From Candidatus Paenalcaligenes intestinipullorum (GTDB taxonomy: Bacteria; Pseudomonadota; Gammaproteobacteria; Burkholderiales; Burkholderiaceae_B), in contig DWUQ01000040.1 in assembly GCA_019120675.1 (NCBI GenBank), forward strand, positions 1 to 20,241: a DNA stretch of 20,241 bases. Direction: 5' to 3'. The position numbers and the translations under genes were made by a program. Below the pieces are notes generated by a model. The model was not told the DNA's origin and did not search any database. It saw nothing but the letters and a program-made list of their open reading frames with translations. Below are positions 7,330-15,704 of the stretch, in pieces. Position 1 is the stretch's first letter. Every line of letters starts with the position of its first letter.

Positions 7330-8498
7330 ATGTTTTGCGTGGTCGGCACAAAGGGGAATAAGATCTGGTGACCCGCTTTTTCGATGTCTAACCAGCGCAC
7401 TTCATAGGGAAAATCGTGGGCTTTTAAGCGATCCACAATTTGCTGGCAATACAGACTAGACGGCCACGAGCCATCGTCGCCACCAGAGAGCAGTAGAATC
7501 GGTGCTCGAATGCGCTCGACACGAATGCGTGCGCGCTCGATGGCGTCGGTGTCTTCGAGGGCCGTACGCATGGCCAGCTCGTGGCGGTGGGGGGCTGGGC
7601 CGTCTTCATACGGTTCCCAACTGGCATAACGGTTGCCTTCCCAGATGTGGGGCAAGGGTTTGCCGTCGAGCAGCCAAGTAGGGCCTTCACGGCCGAGTTC
7701 GGGGTCTGCGGCGTTTTGCGCACTGTGGACAAAAGCACTGGGCACATAGGCAATCACGGCCGAGACGATCTGTGGAAAAGTCGCGCCCAGCAACAACGCC
7801 AGCTCGCCTCCGCGGGATTGTCCGCTGACCGCCACAAAGCTGCCTTTGGGGCGGTAGTTTTCACGCAGCCAGTTGATGGCGTTCTCGAAATAGCGCAGCT
7901 CGGTATTGGAAATAAAGTCTGAACGACCAGGGGCTTTAAAATACCCTAGCGCAAAGGCTAAGTAGCCCCGCGACGCATACAAGGCTGCACGCGGCTCGTT
8001 AATGCCGCCGCCCGAGCCATTGAGCACCACAATGGCAGGGAAAGGCCCCTCACCAGCAGGCACAAAAATCGTGCCACATAGGTCGTCCTCCTCAACCTCG
8101 ATGCGTTTGACGCCATCGTCGACCAAGGTTTGCAGCATTTCAACACTGTCGCTTAATAGACCGCTTTGTGCTGAAACTTGCGTGCGTAAGGGATCAAACA
8201 CCGACTGGTTAAACAATTGGCGAGCACTATCCAGCTGAGGGTTCTGTGACCAGATTAGCCCCATCCGACTCGTGGAATGGTAGGTCGTGCTTTCACGATT
8301 TTCAAGGGGGGCATGTAAGGCCGTGTCGACCTTGCCGCTGGCGTCCGCTTGAAACACGGCATAGCCGGTCCAACGTATACCTTGGCGAACGGTGGTGGCG
8401 CTGATGACCACTTCATCGCCCGGTGGCACACCGGTGACTCGTATGGTACGAGGCGTATCGATCAGCCCGTGCTCAGGCTCGACAATCAAACGAAACAT
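7197..8498 (-). CDS. BAAT / acyl-CoA thioesterase-like alpha/beta hydrolase
   Basis: A 433-residue cytosolic hydrolase with the two-part architecture of the acyl-CoA thioesterase / bile-acid-CoA:amino-acid N-acyltransferase family: an N-terminal beta-sandwich domain (about 1-110, including GLIDTPRTIRVTGVPPGDEV) and a C-terminal alpha/beta-hydrolase domain (about 140-433). The nucleophile elbow GQSRG places serine at 228, the acid is probably D341 or D342 (LLSGGDDGSW), and the base is H377 (EKAGHQILFP). GSGGG (161-165) probably shapes the oxyanion hole. Animal BAAT transferases use cysteine as nucleophile, whereas serine suggests hydrolysis of a thioester, ester or amide. No signal peptide is visible. 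An AAGGAG ribosome-binding site lies just before ATG 8498. It is the last gene of the ABC-transporter operon, 57 bp after the binding-protein gene, so it probably acts on the imported compound. The real substrate is unknown. Confidence 0.85.
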   Translation of the reverse strand: MFRLIVEPEHGLIDTPRTIRVTGVPPGDEVVISATTVRQGIRWTGYAVFQADASGKVDTALHAPLENRESTTYHSTSRMGLIWSQNPQLDSARQLFNQSVFDPLRTQVSAQSGLLSDSVEMLQTLVDDGVKRIEVEEDDLCGTIFVPAGEGPFPAIVVLNGSGGGINEPRAALYASRGYLAFALGYFKAPGRSDFISNTELRYFENAINWLRENYRPKGSFVAVSGQSRGGELALLLGATFPQIVSAVIAYVPSAFVHSAQNAADPELGREGPTWLLDGKPLPHIWEGNRYASWEPYEDGPAPHRHELAMRTALEDTDAIERARIRVERIRAPILLLSGGDDGSWPSSLYCQQIVDRLKAHDFPYEVRWLDIEKAGHQILFPFVPTTQNIHIHPVSMIEHTSGGEAEADAQANEQSWAEVRLFLGRAFNKGRV

Positions 8499-8555
8499 AC
8501 GAGTCTCCTTAGTGGTTTAGTGTGGTTCTTTTGTGAGGGCAGCTTCCCCTAGCCT

Positions 8556-10136
8556 TTACTCATCTGTTGTATGCGCTGTGGGGGTAACCATTTGCGCAAT
8601 GGTGCGGTCGCTGGTCCAAGGGGCAACGTCTAGGCCTTTTTTAGCGGCCCAGATGTTTTGGTAATGAAACAGCGGCAGCACACCAGACTCTTCCATCACT
8701 AGTGTCGCAGAATCCTGCAAAATTTGCTCGCGCTTTTGCGTATCAAACTCGACCGTTGCTTTGGCTAAGGCGTCGTCGACCTTTTGGTTGCTATAACGGC
8801 CCCAGTTTGAGGCACCCAAGCCTTTGTCGGCATCAACGGTAGCCAAGACATTAACCAAGGCATAACTGGCCTCACCGGTTCCATTGCCCCACGCTAGCAT
8901 ACTCATAGCGTAATTGTTTTTACGCGCTTCACTGGCATAGACAGCCCACGGCACGACATCAATTTTAGTCTTCACCCCGACTCGGCTCCAAAATTGGGCA
9001 ACCGCTTGGGCTACTTCTGGCCCTTGTGGATAACGATCATTGGGCACATGCAAGGTGAGCTGAAAGCCTTCGGGAAAACCCGCTTCGGCTAAGAGTTCCT
9101 TGGCTTTGGCTGGATCGTAGGGAATGTCTTGAATGGCCGGATTGTAGCCAAACGTGCCCTTGGGCATCCATTGGTTGGCAACCGTTGCTGTATCTTGCAT
9201 GATGCGCTGGGTGATGGCTTCGCGGTTGATGGCCACCGATAGCGCCTCACGGACTTTAGCGTCAAGGAGTGGGTTTTGCTCTAATGGCTTGCCATTGTTG
9301 TCACGGATAAACTCATTGCTTCCTGGCTTAAAGGAAGGCTGCAACAGCATCACACGCAAACCGTCGTGCGCGAAGACGTCTACGTTGTCGGCTTTTTTCA
9401 AACGTGGCAGATCCGACACCGATACTTTATCAATCACATCCACATCCCCTGCCAGCAACGCAGCGGTACGTGCCGCAGCGTTGTTGATGTAGCGGTAAGT
9501 GACCTTTTGCCAAGGCTGTGGTTCGCCCCAATAGCTGTCATTACGCTCCATCACCACACGATCACCAGGCGTATACGACACGAGCTTATACGGTCCAGTG
9601 CCTACTACGGCCACACCCGCGTTGTAATCCTCGGTGGTGGAGCGCTCGCCGATATGTTTGCTGACAATATGCACCGAAGCCAGATCAAGCGGCAAGTCTG
9701 GGTTCGGCAACGTGGTATGAACAATTAACGTATGAGGGTCTGGCGCTTCCATGCTTTCAATGGTGCGTAAATACCCGGCAAAGGTGGCGACGCTACCAGG
9801 CACACTCTTTGCACGCTCATAGGAAAAAATCAAATCCTCAGCCGTAAAGGGCTCACCATCTTGCCAACGCACATCGTCACGCAAGGTAAACTTCCATGTT
9901 TTATCGTCAATGGGTTCCCACGATGTAGCCAAGCTCGGCTCTAATTTATTTTTGCGATTTTCGGTGAGCAAATCCCAAAAATGCAAGGAGGTTGAACGAT
10001 CCCCAGCGTGATTATTCAATTGCGGATCCATTGAGGACAGCGGATCTGCAAAGCCAATGGTAAGGTTTTGTGCGGACACACTAAACGCCGTTGCGGCAAT
10101 AAAAGCGCCCGCCAAAGCGGTGAGTTTCTTGTGCAT
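8556..10136 (-). CDS. Periplasmic solute-binding protein, peptide/nickel ABC type (SBP family 5)
   Basis: This extracytoplasmic binding protein captures the ligand for the neighbouring importer. I place the start at ATG 10136, because MHKKLTALAGAF begins a typical signal peptide (basic start, hydrophobic core, SVSA-Q cleavage near residue 22) and a GGGAG lies about 10 nt upstream; the frame is open further to 10214 but that extension would bury the signal. The product has 526 residues, normal for DppA/OppA-like proteins. Family-5 hallmarks are the early LDPQLNNH segment, W(K)FTLRDDVRWQDGEPFTAED, VGTGPYKL, the NPLLDAKVREALSVAINRE region and PYDPAKAKELLAEAGFPEG. The ligand cannot be predicted: this family also binds nickel, opines, glutathione and antibiotics. 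It lies 70 bp after the second ATPase and 57 bp before the hydrolase. A weak candidate promoter of its own lies at 10171-10201. Confidence 0.92.
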   Translation of the reverse strand: MHKKLTALAGAFIAATAFSVSAQNLTIGFADPLSSMDPQLNNHAGDRSTSLHFWDLLTENRKNKLEPSLATSWEPIDDKTWKFTLRDDVRWQDGEPFTAEDLIFSYERAKSVPGSVATFAGYLRTIESMEAPDPHTLIVHTTLPNPDLPLDLASVHIVSKHIGERSTTEDYNAGVAVVGTGPYKLVSYTPGDRVVMERNDSYWGEPQPWQKVTYRYINNAAARTAALLAGDVDVIDKVSVSDLPRLKKADNVDVFAHDGLRVMLLQPSFKPGSNEFIRDNNGKPLEQNPLLDAKVREALSVAINREAITQRIMQDTATVANQWMPKGTFGYNPAIQDIPYDPAKAKELLAEAGFPEGFQLTLHVPNDRYPQGPEVAQAVAQFWSRVGVKTKIDVVPWAVYASEARKNNYAMSMLAWGNGTGEASYALVNVLATVDADKGLGASNWGRYSNQKVDDALAKATVEFDTQKREQILQDSATLVMEESGVLPLFHYQNIWAAKKGLDVAPWTSDRTIAQMVTPTAHTTDE

Positions 10137-10170
10137 GGGGTAGGTCTCCCTTTTAAAATATTGATGAAGA

Positions 10171-10201
10171 AGTATACGTGAGTGGTAAGCCAAAAAACCA
10201 A
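10171..10201 (-). promoter_or_regulatory. Weak candidate internal promoter before the binding-protein gene
   Basis: On the minus strand TTGGTT (10196-10201) and TATACT (10171-10176) are separated by 19 bp, longer than ideal. The location in the 70-bp gap upstream of the solute-binding gene makes sense, since binding proteins are usually needed in excess over the membrane parts. Confidence 0.28.
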
Positions 10202-10206
10202 GGGCC

Positions 10207-11202
10207 TTAGGCATCTAAAAAGCAGGCGCTTTGATGGCCATGTTCTAAGGTGCGCAGCTCAGGCTGTTCCACCCGGCAACGTGGCATCACAAACGGACAA
10301 CGCGGATGAAAATGACAACCTGAAGGGGGATTAAGCGGACTGGGTAGCTCACCTTTGATGCTGGTGAACTGTGTACGTCGCGCGCTCAGGTCAGGAATTT
10401 CCGCCAATAATGCCTTGGTATACGGGTGGTGCGCGCGCGAGAAAATCGTCGCCGTAGGGGCACTTTCTACAACACGACCTAAATACATAATCATGACACG
10501 GTCTGAAATGTGCTTAACCGCCCCCAAATCATGACTAATAAACAAGTAGCCCAAGCCCAACTCATCGCGCAAGCTCATAAATAAATTAAGGATCTGCGCC
10601 TGGATAGACACATCGAGCGCTGCAATGGCCTCATCACAAATAAGCAGCTTGGGCTGCACTGCCAAGGCACGAGCGATACCAATACGCTGGCGTTGCCCCC
10701 CACTAAACTCATGGGGGTAACGGAAACGCAACTCAGGATCTAGACCAGCTGACTGCATCGTCGTGCACACGTAGGCGTCCGCGTTTGCCTTAGACACCAA
10801 GCCATGCAAAACGGGGGCCGCACCGATAATTTGATCCACACGTGAGCGTGGGTTTAAGCTGGCATGAGGATTTTGAAAAATCATTTGCACAGCTAAACGC
10901 ATCGCTAAGCGTTCTTTAGCCTCCAGCTCTGCTACAGGTTGCCCGTCATACAACAACTGTCCGGCACTCGGCTTAATCAAATCCGCTGCGATGCGTCCTA
11001 GGGTGGATTTGCCACAGCCTGATTCGCCCACCAGCCCCACGACCTCTCCCGCTTGCAGGGCCAAGCTCACCTCAGAGACCGCATGTACACCTGTGTGTGG
11101 GGCAGCAGAATGACGACTAAAGAACCGCTGCCACCAATGGGCTGTACGGGCACCGAACACTTTACTCACCCCATCAAGCGCCAATAAAGGTGGTCTAGGC
11201 AT
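10207..11202 (-). CDS. Peptide-type ABC transporter ATP-binding protein (DppF/OppF-like)
   Basis: This is the second ATPase of a dipeptide/oligopeptide-type importer; it dimerises with its neighbour on the cytoplasmic face of the membrane and powers uptake. With ATG 11202 it has 331 residues. Walker A is GESGCGKS (59-66), the signature is FSGGQ (166-170), Walker B ends in D190-E191 and the switch histidine is H224. The C-terminal oligopeptide/dipeptide domain carries the cysteine motif CHFHPRCPFVMPRC. The sequence after Walker B is DEAIAALD rather than the common DEPVSALD; this is a mild variant with catalytic residues kept. An AGGAGG sequence 6 nt before ATG 11202 decides the start over the upstream ATG-like codons. 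The gene overlaps the preceding ATPase gene by 8 nt. Confidence 0.93.
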   Translation of the reverse strand: MPRPPLLALDGVSKVFGARTAHWWQRFFSRHSAAPHTGVHAVSEVSLALQAGEVVGLVGESGCGKSTLGRIAADLIKPSAGQLLYDGQPVAELEAKERLAMRLAVQMIFQNPHASLNPRSRVDQIIGAAPVLHGLVSKANADAYVCTTMQSAGLDPELRFRYPHEFSGGQRQRIGIARALAVQPKLLICDEAIAALDVSIQAQILNLFMSLRDELGLGYLFISHDLGAVKHISDRVMIMYLGRVVESAPTATIFSRAHHPYTKALLAEIPDLSARRTQFTSIKGELPSPLNPPSGCHFHPRCPFVMPRCRVEQPELRTLEHGHQSACFLDA

Positions 11203-12178
11203 GAGTAACCTCCTGTAGCGGAAAATGGCAGCGCGCTTGCCCACCGGTTTGTACGTTAATCAGTGGGGGCTGGGTTGCACAACGCGCTTGCGCGATCGGA
11301 CAGCGATCACGAAAAGCGCAGCCTGTTGGCACACGAGTGAGACTTGGCATCATGCCTGGTATTTGATAGAGCGGTTCACCAGGAGGGTTGTTGGCAGGCA
11401 AGCTACGAATTAGACCTTGGGTATAAGGGTGAGCGGGAGTCGTCAGCACTTGATCCACACTGCCCATTTCTACAATTTGCCCAGCATACATAACGGCCAA
11501 CTCATCCGCCAAGCCCGCTACCACTGATAAATCGTGAGTGATCCAAATCAAACTGGTGCCGTCAGCACGTACGCGCTGCTGCACTTCAGCCAAGATTTGG
11601 CTTTGAATGGTCACATCCAAGGCGGTAGTGGGCTCGTCGGCAATAATCAACTCGGGGCTATGCAGCATTGCAATCGCTATGGCCACCCGCTGACGCATAC
11701 CGCCCGAAAGCTGATGCGGATATTCGCGTATGCGGTGCTCTGGGCTTGGTATACCCATACGTGCCAGCATTTCTACAGAACGCTGTCGAGCGTGCTGGCG
11801 TGATACCCGCTCATGCGCGCGCACGCTTTCGACCATTTGTGTTTCGACGCGCAACACAGGATTTAACGTCATCATCGGATCTTGAAAGATCATCGACATA
11901 CGCTTACCCTGAATACGCCGCCATTCGCGTGGGGATAAATTGTCGATACGGTTCCCGGAAAGCTCAATATGCCCCGACACCACCTTGCCAGGCGGATCAA
12001 TCAAACCCATCAAGGAAAATCCCGTGACGGATTTACCCGAGCCGGATTCCCCCACCAAGCCTAAAATCTTGCCGCGCTGCAGCTCAAAACTAACGTCTCG
12101 TACTGCGGGCAGGGCTTGGCCGTGTTGGTTAAACTCCGTACGTAACTGGCTGACCCGTAAGACTAATGGTTCGCTCAT
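11195..12178 (-). CDS. Peptide-type ABC transporter ATP-binding protein (DppD/OppD-like)
   Basis: This is the first ATPase of the importer, 327 residues. Walker A is GESGSGKS (43-50), the signature is LSGGM (157-161), Walker B is LIIADE with E182 as catalytic glutamate, and H215 is the switch histidine. The C-terminal oligopeptide/dipeptide extension has the cysteine pattern CAFRDRCPIAQARC, which in homologues can hold an iron-sulfur cluster. ATG 12178 overlaps the stop of the upstream permease by 4 nt (ATGA), indicating translational coupling. All motifs needed for ATP hydrolysis are intact, in contrast to the interrupted first permease of the same operon. Confidence 0.94.
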   Translation of the reverse strand: MSEPLVLRVSQLRTEFNQHGQALPAVRDVSFELQRGKILGLVGESGSGKSVTGFSLMGLIDPPGKVVSGHIELSGNRIDNLSPREWRRIQGKRMSMIFQDPMMTLNPVLRVETQMVESVRAHERVSRQHARQRSVEMLARMGIPSPEHRIREYPHQLSGGMRQRVAIAIAMLHSPELIIADEPTTALDVTIQSQILAEVQQRVRADGTSLIWITHDLSVVAGLADELAVMYAGQIVEMGSVDQVLTTPAHPYTQGLIRSLPANNPPGEPLYQIPGMMPSLTRVPTGCAFRDRCPIAQARCATQPPLINVQTGGQARCHFPLQEVTHA

Positions 12179-13089
12179 CGTACCCCTCGTGGATTCAGCA
12201 CATCACGTAAACGATCGCCCACCAGATTAATCGCCATAATGGTGCACAGCAGCGTTAGGCCAGGAAACACGCTGATCCAGTACTCCCCAGACAACATATA
12301 TTGATAGCCGTTTGCTATGAGCAGCCCCAAAGAGGGCTCAGTAATGGGCACCCCCAAGCCTAAGAAGCTTAACGTCGCCTCAAGAGTAATGGCGCGCGCC
12401 ACTTGCAAGGTGGCAATCACAATCAAAGGTGGTAAGCAGTTCGGCAAAATTTGCTGCACTAGAATGCGCCAATGGGACAAGCCCAAACAGCGTGCGGCTT
12501 CAACGTATTCTTTTTGCTTTTCTACCATTGCTTGGCCGCGCACCGCACGAGCATAATACGCCCACTCCAGCAGCACCAAGGTTAAAATGACGTTCCCCAC
12601 GCCTTTGCCCAAATAGGCCAGCACCATCAGCGCCACCAAAATGGACGGAAACGACAGCATTAAATCCACCAAACGCATAATCAGCGTTTCGGTGCGTCCA
12701 CCCGCATAGGCGGCAATTAAACCCAAGGTCGTTCCGACCACCGCTGCAATCGCGGCTGAGCCCAAACCCACATACAGGCTAATGCGCAAACCATAAAGGA
12801 TGGCTGAAAACAAGTCGCGCCCTTGCCCATCGGTACCCAACCAGTAATGAAAGGTGCCCTCGCCATTTTCCGTACCTGGCTCAAGACGCGCATCCAACAC
12901 ATCCAGCTGCATTAAGTCATAGGGGTTTTGTGGGGTGAGCCAAGGTGCCAACACAGCCGCCACAACCAATACGATTAACAGCACCAACCCAATCAGCGCA
13001 CTGGGTGCATTGATGAGCTGCTTACAGGCCAAACGCCACGGCGAGCCCTGACTGGAGGGGAGCGAACGTGTCGCTGGCGCTTCACTCAT
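12175..13089 (-). CDS. Peptide-type ABC transporter permease (DppC/OppC-like)
   Basis: An inner-membrane permease of 304 residues when started at ATG 13089. The N-terminal helix (about 36-56) precedes a periplasmic stretch with HYWLGTDGQGRDLFS, the family's OppC_N-type signature, and then the binding-protein-dependent transport domain with five helices. The cytoplasmic EAA loop is EAARCLGLSHWRILVQQILPN-like and docks onto the ATPases. Later hallmarks are LEATLSFLGLG and GDRLRDVLNPR at the end. The frame is open to 13128, but ATG 13089 overlaps the stop of the upstream permease by 4 nt (ATGA), the same arrangement as the other junctions here, and matches the usual start. The gene is intact, and its partner permease is not. 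Confidence 0.93.
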   Translation of the reverse strand: MSEAPATRSLPSSQGSPWRLACKQLINAPSALIGLVLLIVLVVAAVLAPWLTPQNPYDLMQLDVLDARLEPGTENGEGTFHYWLGTDGQGRDLFSAILYGLRISLYVGLGSAAIAAVVGTTLGLIAAYAGGRTETLIMRLVDLMLSFPSILVALMVLAYLGKGVGNVILTLVLLEWAYYARAVRGQAMVEKQKEYVEAARCLGLSHWRILVQQILPNCLPPLIVIATLQVARAITLEATLSFLGLGVPITEPSLGLLIANGYQYMLSGEYWISVFPGLTLLCTIMAINLVGDRLRDVLNPRGVR

Positions 13090-14063
13090 GCTTGCTCCCC
13101 TTGCAATCGGACGCGTGGGTCCAAGCATCGATACAAAATATCCACGAGCAAATTCAGCCCCACAAACAAGGTCACCACCACCATCAAGTAAGCCACAATA
13201 ACCGGACGATCTAAGGCATTAATGCTGTCTAAAATCAATTTACCTGCGCCCGGCCACGAGAAAATACTTTCGGTGACCACCGCAAAGGCGATGGTTGAAC
13301 CCAACTCTAAGCCCAATACCGTCACCAAAGGGATCAGTGTATTGCGAAACACATGCACCCAAACGATCCGCGCAGGGCTTAAGCCTTTGGCGCGCGCAAA
13401 TTTAATAAAATCCATGGGCAACACCTCACGCACCCCAGCTCGCGTCAATCGAATCACTAATGCCAATTTAAATAACGCCAAATTGAACGCGGGCAAAATT
13501 AAGTGACGCAGCCCATCCATCGTCAGGAACTACCACTTCATCCCGAATACGGTCACGGTTTCGCCCCGACCACTCGCGGGTAACCAGCCCAACTGCACAC
13601 TAAAAACCATGATCAGCATCAGCCCGACCCAAAAGGTCGGTAAGGAAAAACCTAGGATACTGCCACTCATGATGAGCTTAGAGCTCCACGCCTGAGGGCG
13701 TAAACCCGCCCATAAACCCAACGGCACGCCCACTACAACAGCGATCAGTAAGGCGGCAATGGCCAGCTCTAAGGTGGCGGGAAAACGTTGCAAGATGAGC
13801 GTGACCGCAGGGATGTTGTACACAAAGCTCACCCCTAAATCCCCATGTAGCGCTCCATTTATAAAGGCAAAATACTGCTTCCATAAGGGTTCATCCAAAC
13901 CGAGCTGGGCAATAATCCGCGCTCGTTCCACCTGATCCACATCGGGGCCAATCAGAGTGTCAATGGGGTTACCAATAGCATGTAAACCGATAAATACGAT
14001 CAGCGTCATCAGCAGCATCACCACTAGTGCTTGACCGATGCGCGATACCAACCAAGCCGTCAC
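13086..14063 (-). pseudogene. Peptide-type ABC transporter permease (DppB/OppB-like), interrupted by one in-frame TAG
   Basis: Two adjacent segments in the same frame make up one normal DppB-like permease of about 325 codons. The first (177 codons, GTG 14063 to TGG) has the opening helix, the NPIDTLIGPDVD segment and helices up to GWLPASGRGE. The second (147 codons) begins FLTMDGLRHL and carries LTRAGVREVLPMDFIKFARAKGL, the EAA loop, and the last helices. They are separated only by TAG at 13530-13532, with no frame change. In homologues this position is usually a serine, so TCG to TAG is a likely single change. The stop falls in the periplasmic loop before the essential EAA part, and no ribosome-binding site precedes the downstream ATG 13520. 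The importer is probably inactive unless the stop is suppressed or is a sequencing error. GTG 14063 overlaps the upstream stop by 4 nt. Confidence 0.85.
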
Positions 14064-15502
14064 GCGTCACCCTTCGTACGGCTGGCGTCTACCCATTCAT
14101 CACCATATACTTCCGGCTCATTAAAGGCCTGTAATTGCGCAAAATGGTAAGGGATGTCTTCGACAAAAAACGCACTGACCAAGGACTGCGCCAAACGACG
14201 CGCCCCATCGCTAATCGCAGGGATATCGCCAGTAATCGTGCCATGCGACAGCACGGCAGGGTAGGCAAAACAGTGAATACGCGATAACCCCGGCCATTGA
14301 TCCGTATCCTTGGCTTGAAAAGCAAAGTCATCCCCAAGATCCGGCAAAGAGGCTAACTCCGCATCGTGTTCGTCCGCAGAGGCCTGATAACGGTCTCCCC
14401 ATGTGCGAATGCCTGTCGCAATGGCTTGGAACTCCGGTCGTGCATGCCAATCCACTTTGAAACCCGTAGCAAAAATTAGAAAATCAAAGACAAACTCCCC
14501 TTGGGGGGTGCTGACGTAAATCGCATTGTCTTTGTACTGTAATGCCGTAAAGGGACAGTTTAGATAAAACCGCGCTTGCGGATGCTGCGACACGCGCAGC
14601 ACACTACCGCGTGGCGGCGGCACTTGCTGCGTATTAATGTAGTGACGTATTTTCCAGCGCCACTCATCGGGCAAGCTAGAAAAGCCATACACCATCCCAG
14701 GGCTGCCTGCCCCTTTGCCTTTGTTAACTCGCGGCATTTCTGCGCGGCGGATCAGTAAATCCACGGATGCCGCCCCTGCTTCCAAAGCCGTGGCGGCCGA
14801 GTCCATCGCGGACGCCCCCGCACCAATCACGCCGACGCGTTTGCCGGCTAATTCCGCATAATCATTTGTATCGGCAGAATGCGCCCAACAGGAACGCGGC
14901 AACTCAGCCGCGGCCTCCGGCAAGCTTGGCCCCCCTAAACCGTCGCGGCCCGTTGCCAAGACGACTCGACGCGCATAATGGGACTCCAGCTCACCATAAG
15001 GATTACGTAAGGTCAGACGCAACCATTCGGGGTCGCTCGCGTCCACATGAGTCAGCCGCGTTTCATTTTTTACGGGAACCTGCATAACCCGTTTATACCA
15101 ATTGAGGTACTCCAGCCATTGCAAACGAGGAATTTTATCTAAGGCTTCCCATTTCTCCTCGCCAAACTGGGCCACAAACCACGCTCTAAAGGTCAACGAC
15201 GGAATTCCTAAGGCCGGACCGGTTAATTGCTTGGGTGAGCGTAAGGTGTCCATACGGGCGGTGGTACCCCAAGGCCCCTCTAAATCGGCAGGCGACTCGT
15301 CGATAATCGTAGCGGGCACACCCAAAAACTTTAGGGCCGTATAAAGTGTGGCCCCCGCCATGCCTCCACCTACGATTAGCACGTGGTGTCGATGAGACGT
15401 GGTATCAACGGTCGGCATCCACGCTTTGGCGGGTAAATCGAGACTTTGAAGCTCAAGGGCTAGACGTTGCTCTAAGGCGGGCAATCCGATGGCGGCGCTC
15501 AT
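14060..15502 (-). CDS. FAD/NAD(P)-binding flavoprotein oxidoreductase (FMO-like)
   Basis: A 480-residue cytosolic flavoprotein with two dinucleotide-binding folds: an FAD site VLIVGGGMAG (41-50) and an NAD(P)H site VGVIGAGASA (223-232), the layout of class-B flavin monooxygenases. Between them lies VVLATGRDGLGG, and ATGF follows in the last third. The stretch LPRSCWAHSADTNDY (201-215) is where FMOs and Baeyer-Villiger enzymes carry their FxGxxxHxxxY/W fingerprint; here only a histidine and a tyrosine remain, so the exact reaction is open: an N- or C-oxygenation or a simple oxidoreduction are all possible. It is the first gene of the operon that continues with the ABC importer and the BAAT-like hydrolase, and its stop overlaps the next start by 4 nt (GTGA). 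It begins at ATG 15502, facing bioB across a 329-bp divergent region. Confidence 0.85.
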   Translation of the reverse strand: MSAAIGLPALEQRLALELQSLDLPAKAWMPTVDTTSHRHHVLIVGGGMAGATLYTALKFLGVPATIIDESPADLEGPWGTTARMDTLRSPKQLTGPALGIPSLTFRAWFVAQFGEEKWEALDKIPRLQWLEYLNWYKRVMQVPVKNETRLTHVDASDPEWLRLTLRNPYGELESHYARRVVLATGRDGLGGPSLPEAAAELPRSCWAHSADTNDYAELAGKRVGVIGAGASAMDSAATALEAGAASVDLLIRRAEMPRVNKGKGAGSPGMVYGFSSLPDEWRWKIRHYINTQQVPPPRGSVLRVSQHPQARFYLNCPFTALQYKDNAIYVSTPQGEFVFDFLIFATGFKVDWHARPEFQAIATGIRTWGDRYQASADEHDAELASLPDLGDDFAFQAKDTDQWPGLSRIHCFAYPAVLSHGTITGDIPAISDGARRLAQSLVSAFFVEDIPYHFAQLQAFNEPEVYGDEWVDASRTKGDA

Positions 15503-15517
15503 GTGTACAACCTGTAA

Positions 15518-15546
15518 ATTATGTTTAAGCCTTAAGCGGCTGCAAA
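15518..15546 (-). promoter_or_regulatory. Weak candidate promoter of the flavoprotein-ABC operon
   Basis: On the minus strand TTTGCA (15541-15546) and CATAAT (15518-15523) are 17 bp apart. Transcription would start only about 9 nt before ATG 15502, giving a nearly leaderless mRNA, which weakens the case; an activator-dependent promoter further upstream is equally possible. Confidence 0.3.
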
Positions 15547-15630
15547 GCTATCATTTTGCGTTATAAACCTTTCTTTTTCCAATCACTTATTCCCTAAACG
15601 CTTATAGCTTTTAGTTATATGCTTGGTTGG

Positions 15631-15704
15631 ATTTAGCAACTCTCAGACCACATCAACAGAAAATGTAACAAAAGTTAACGTATTTTATGGGTAATTTAGC
15701 AACT
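15631..15704. repeat. Direct repeat of ATTTAGCAACT, two copies 63 bp apart
   Basis: The 11-mer ATTTAGCAACT occurs at 15631-15641 and again, identical, at 15694-15704. The start-to-start distance of 63 bp is about six helical turns, so the two sites would face the same side of the DNA. It lies between divergent genes, fitting a regulator that binds two sites; chance is not excluded in A/T-rich DNA. Confidence 0.4.

Noticed and set aside
9154..9728. Plus-strand reading frames inside the binding-protein gene
   Set aside because: They lie wholly antisense to a well-supported family-5 binding protein and show no domain of their own; they are by-products of codon composition.
10137..10214. Longer start for the solute-binding protein
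   Set aside because: It would place 26 residues before a clear Sec signal peptide and lacks a ribosome-binding site.
13530..13532. TAG recoding (read as an amino acid) in this organism
   Set aside because: Other genes in the window, such as ybeY and the first ABC ATPase, end normally at TAG, so TAG acts as a stop here; a single mutation is simpler.
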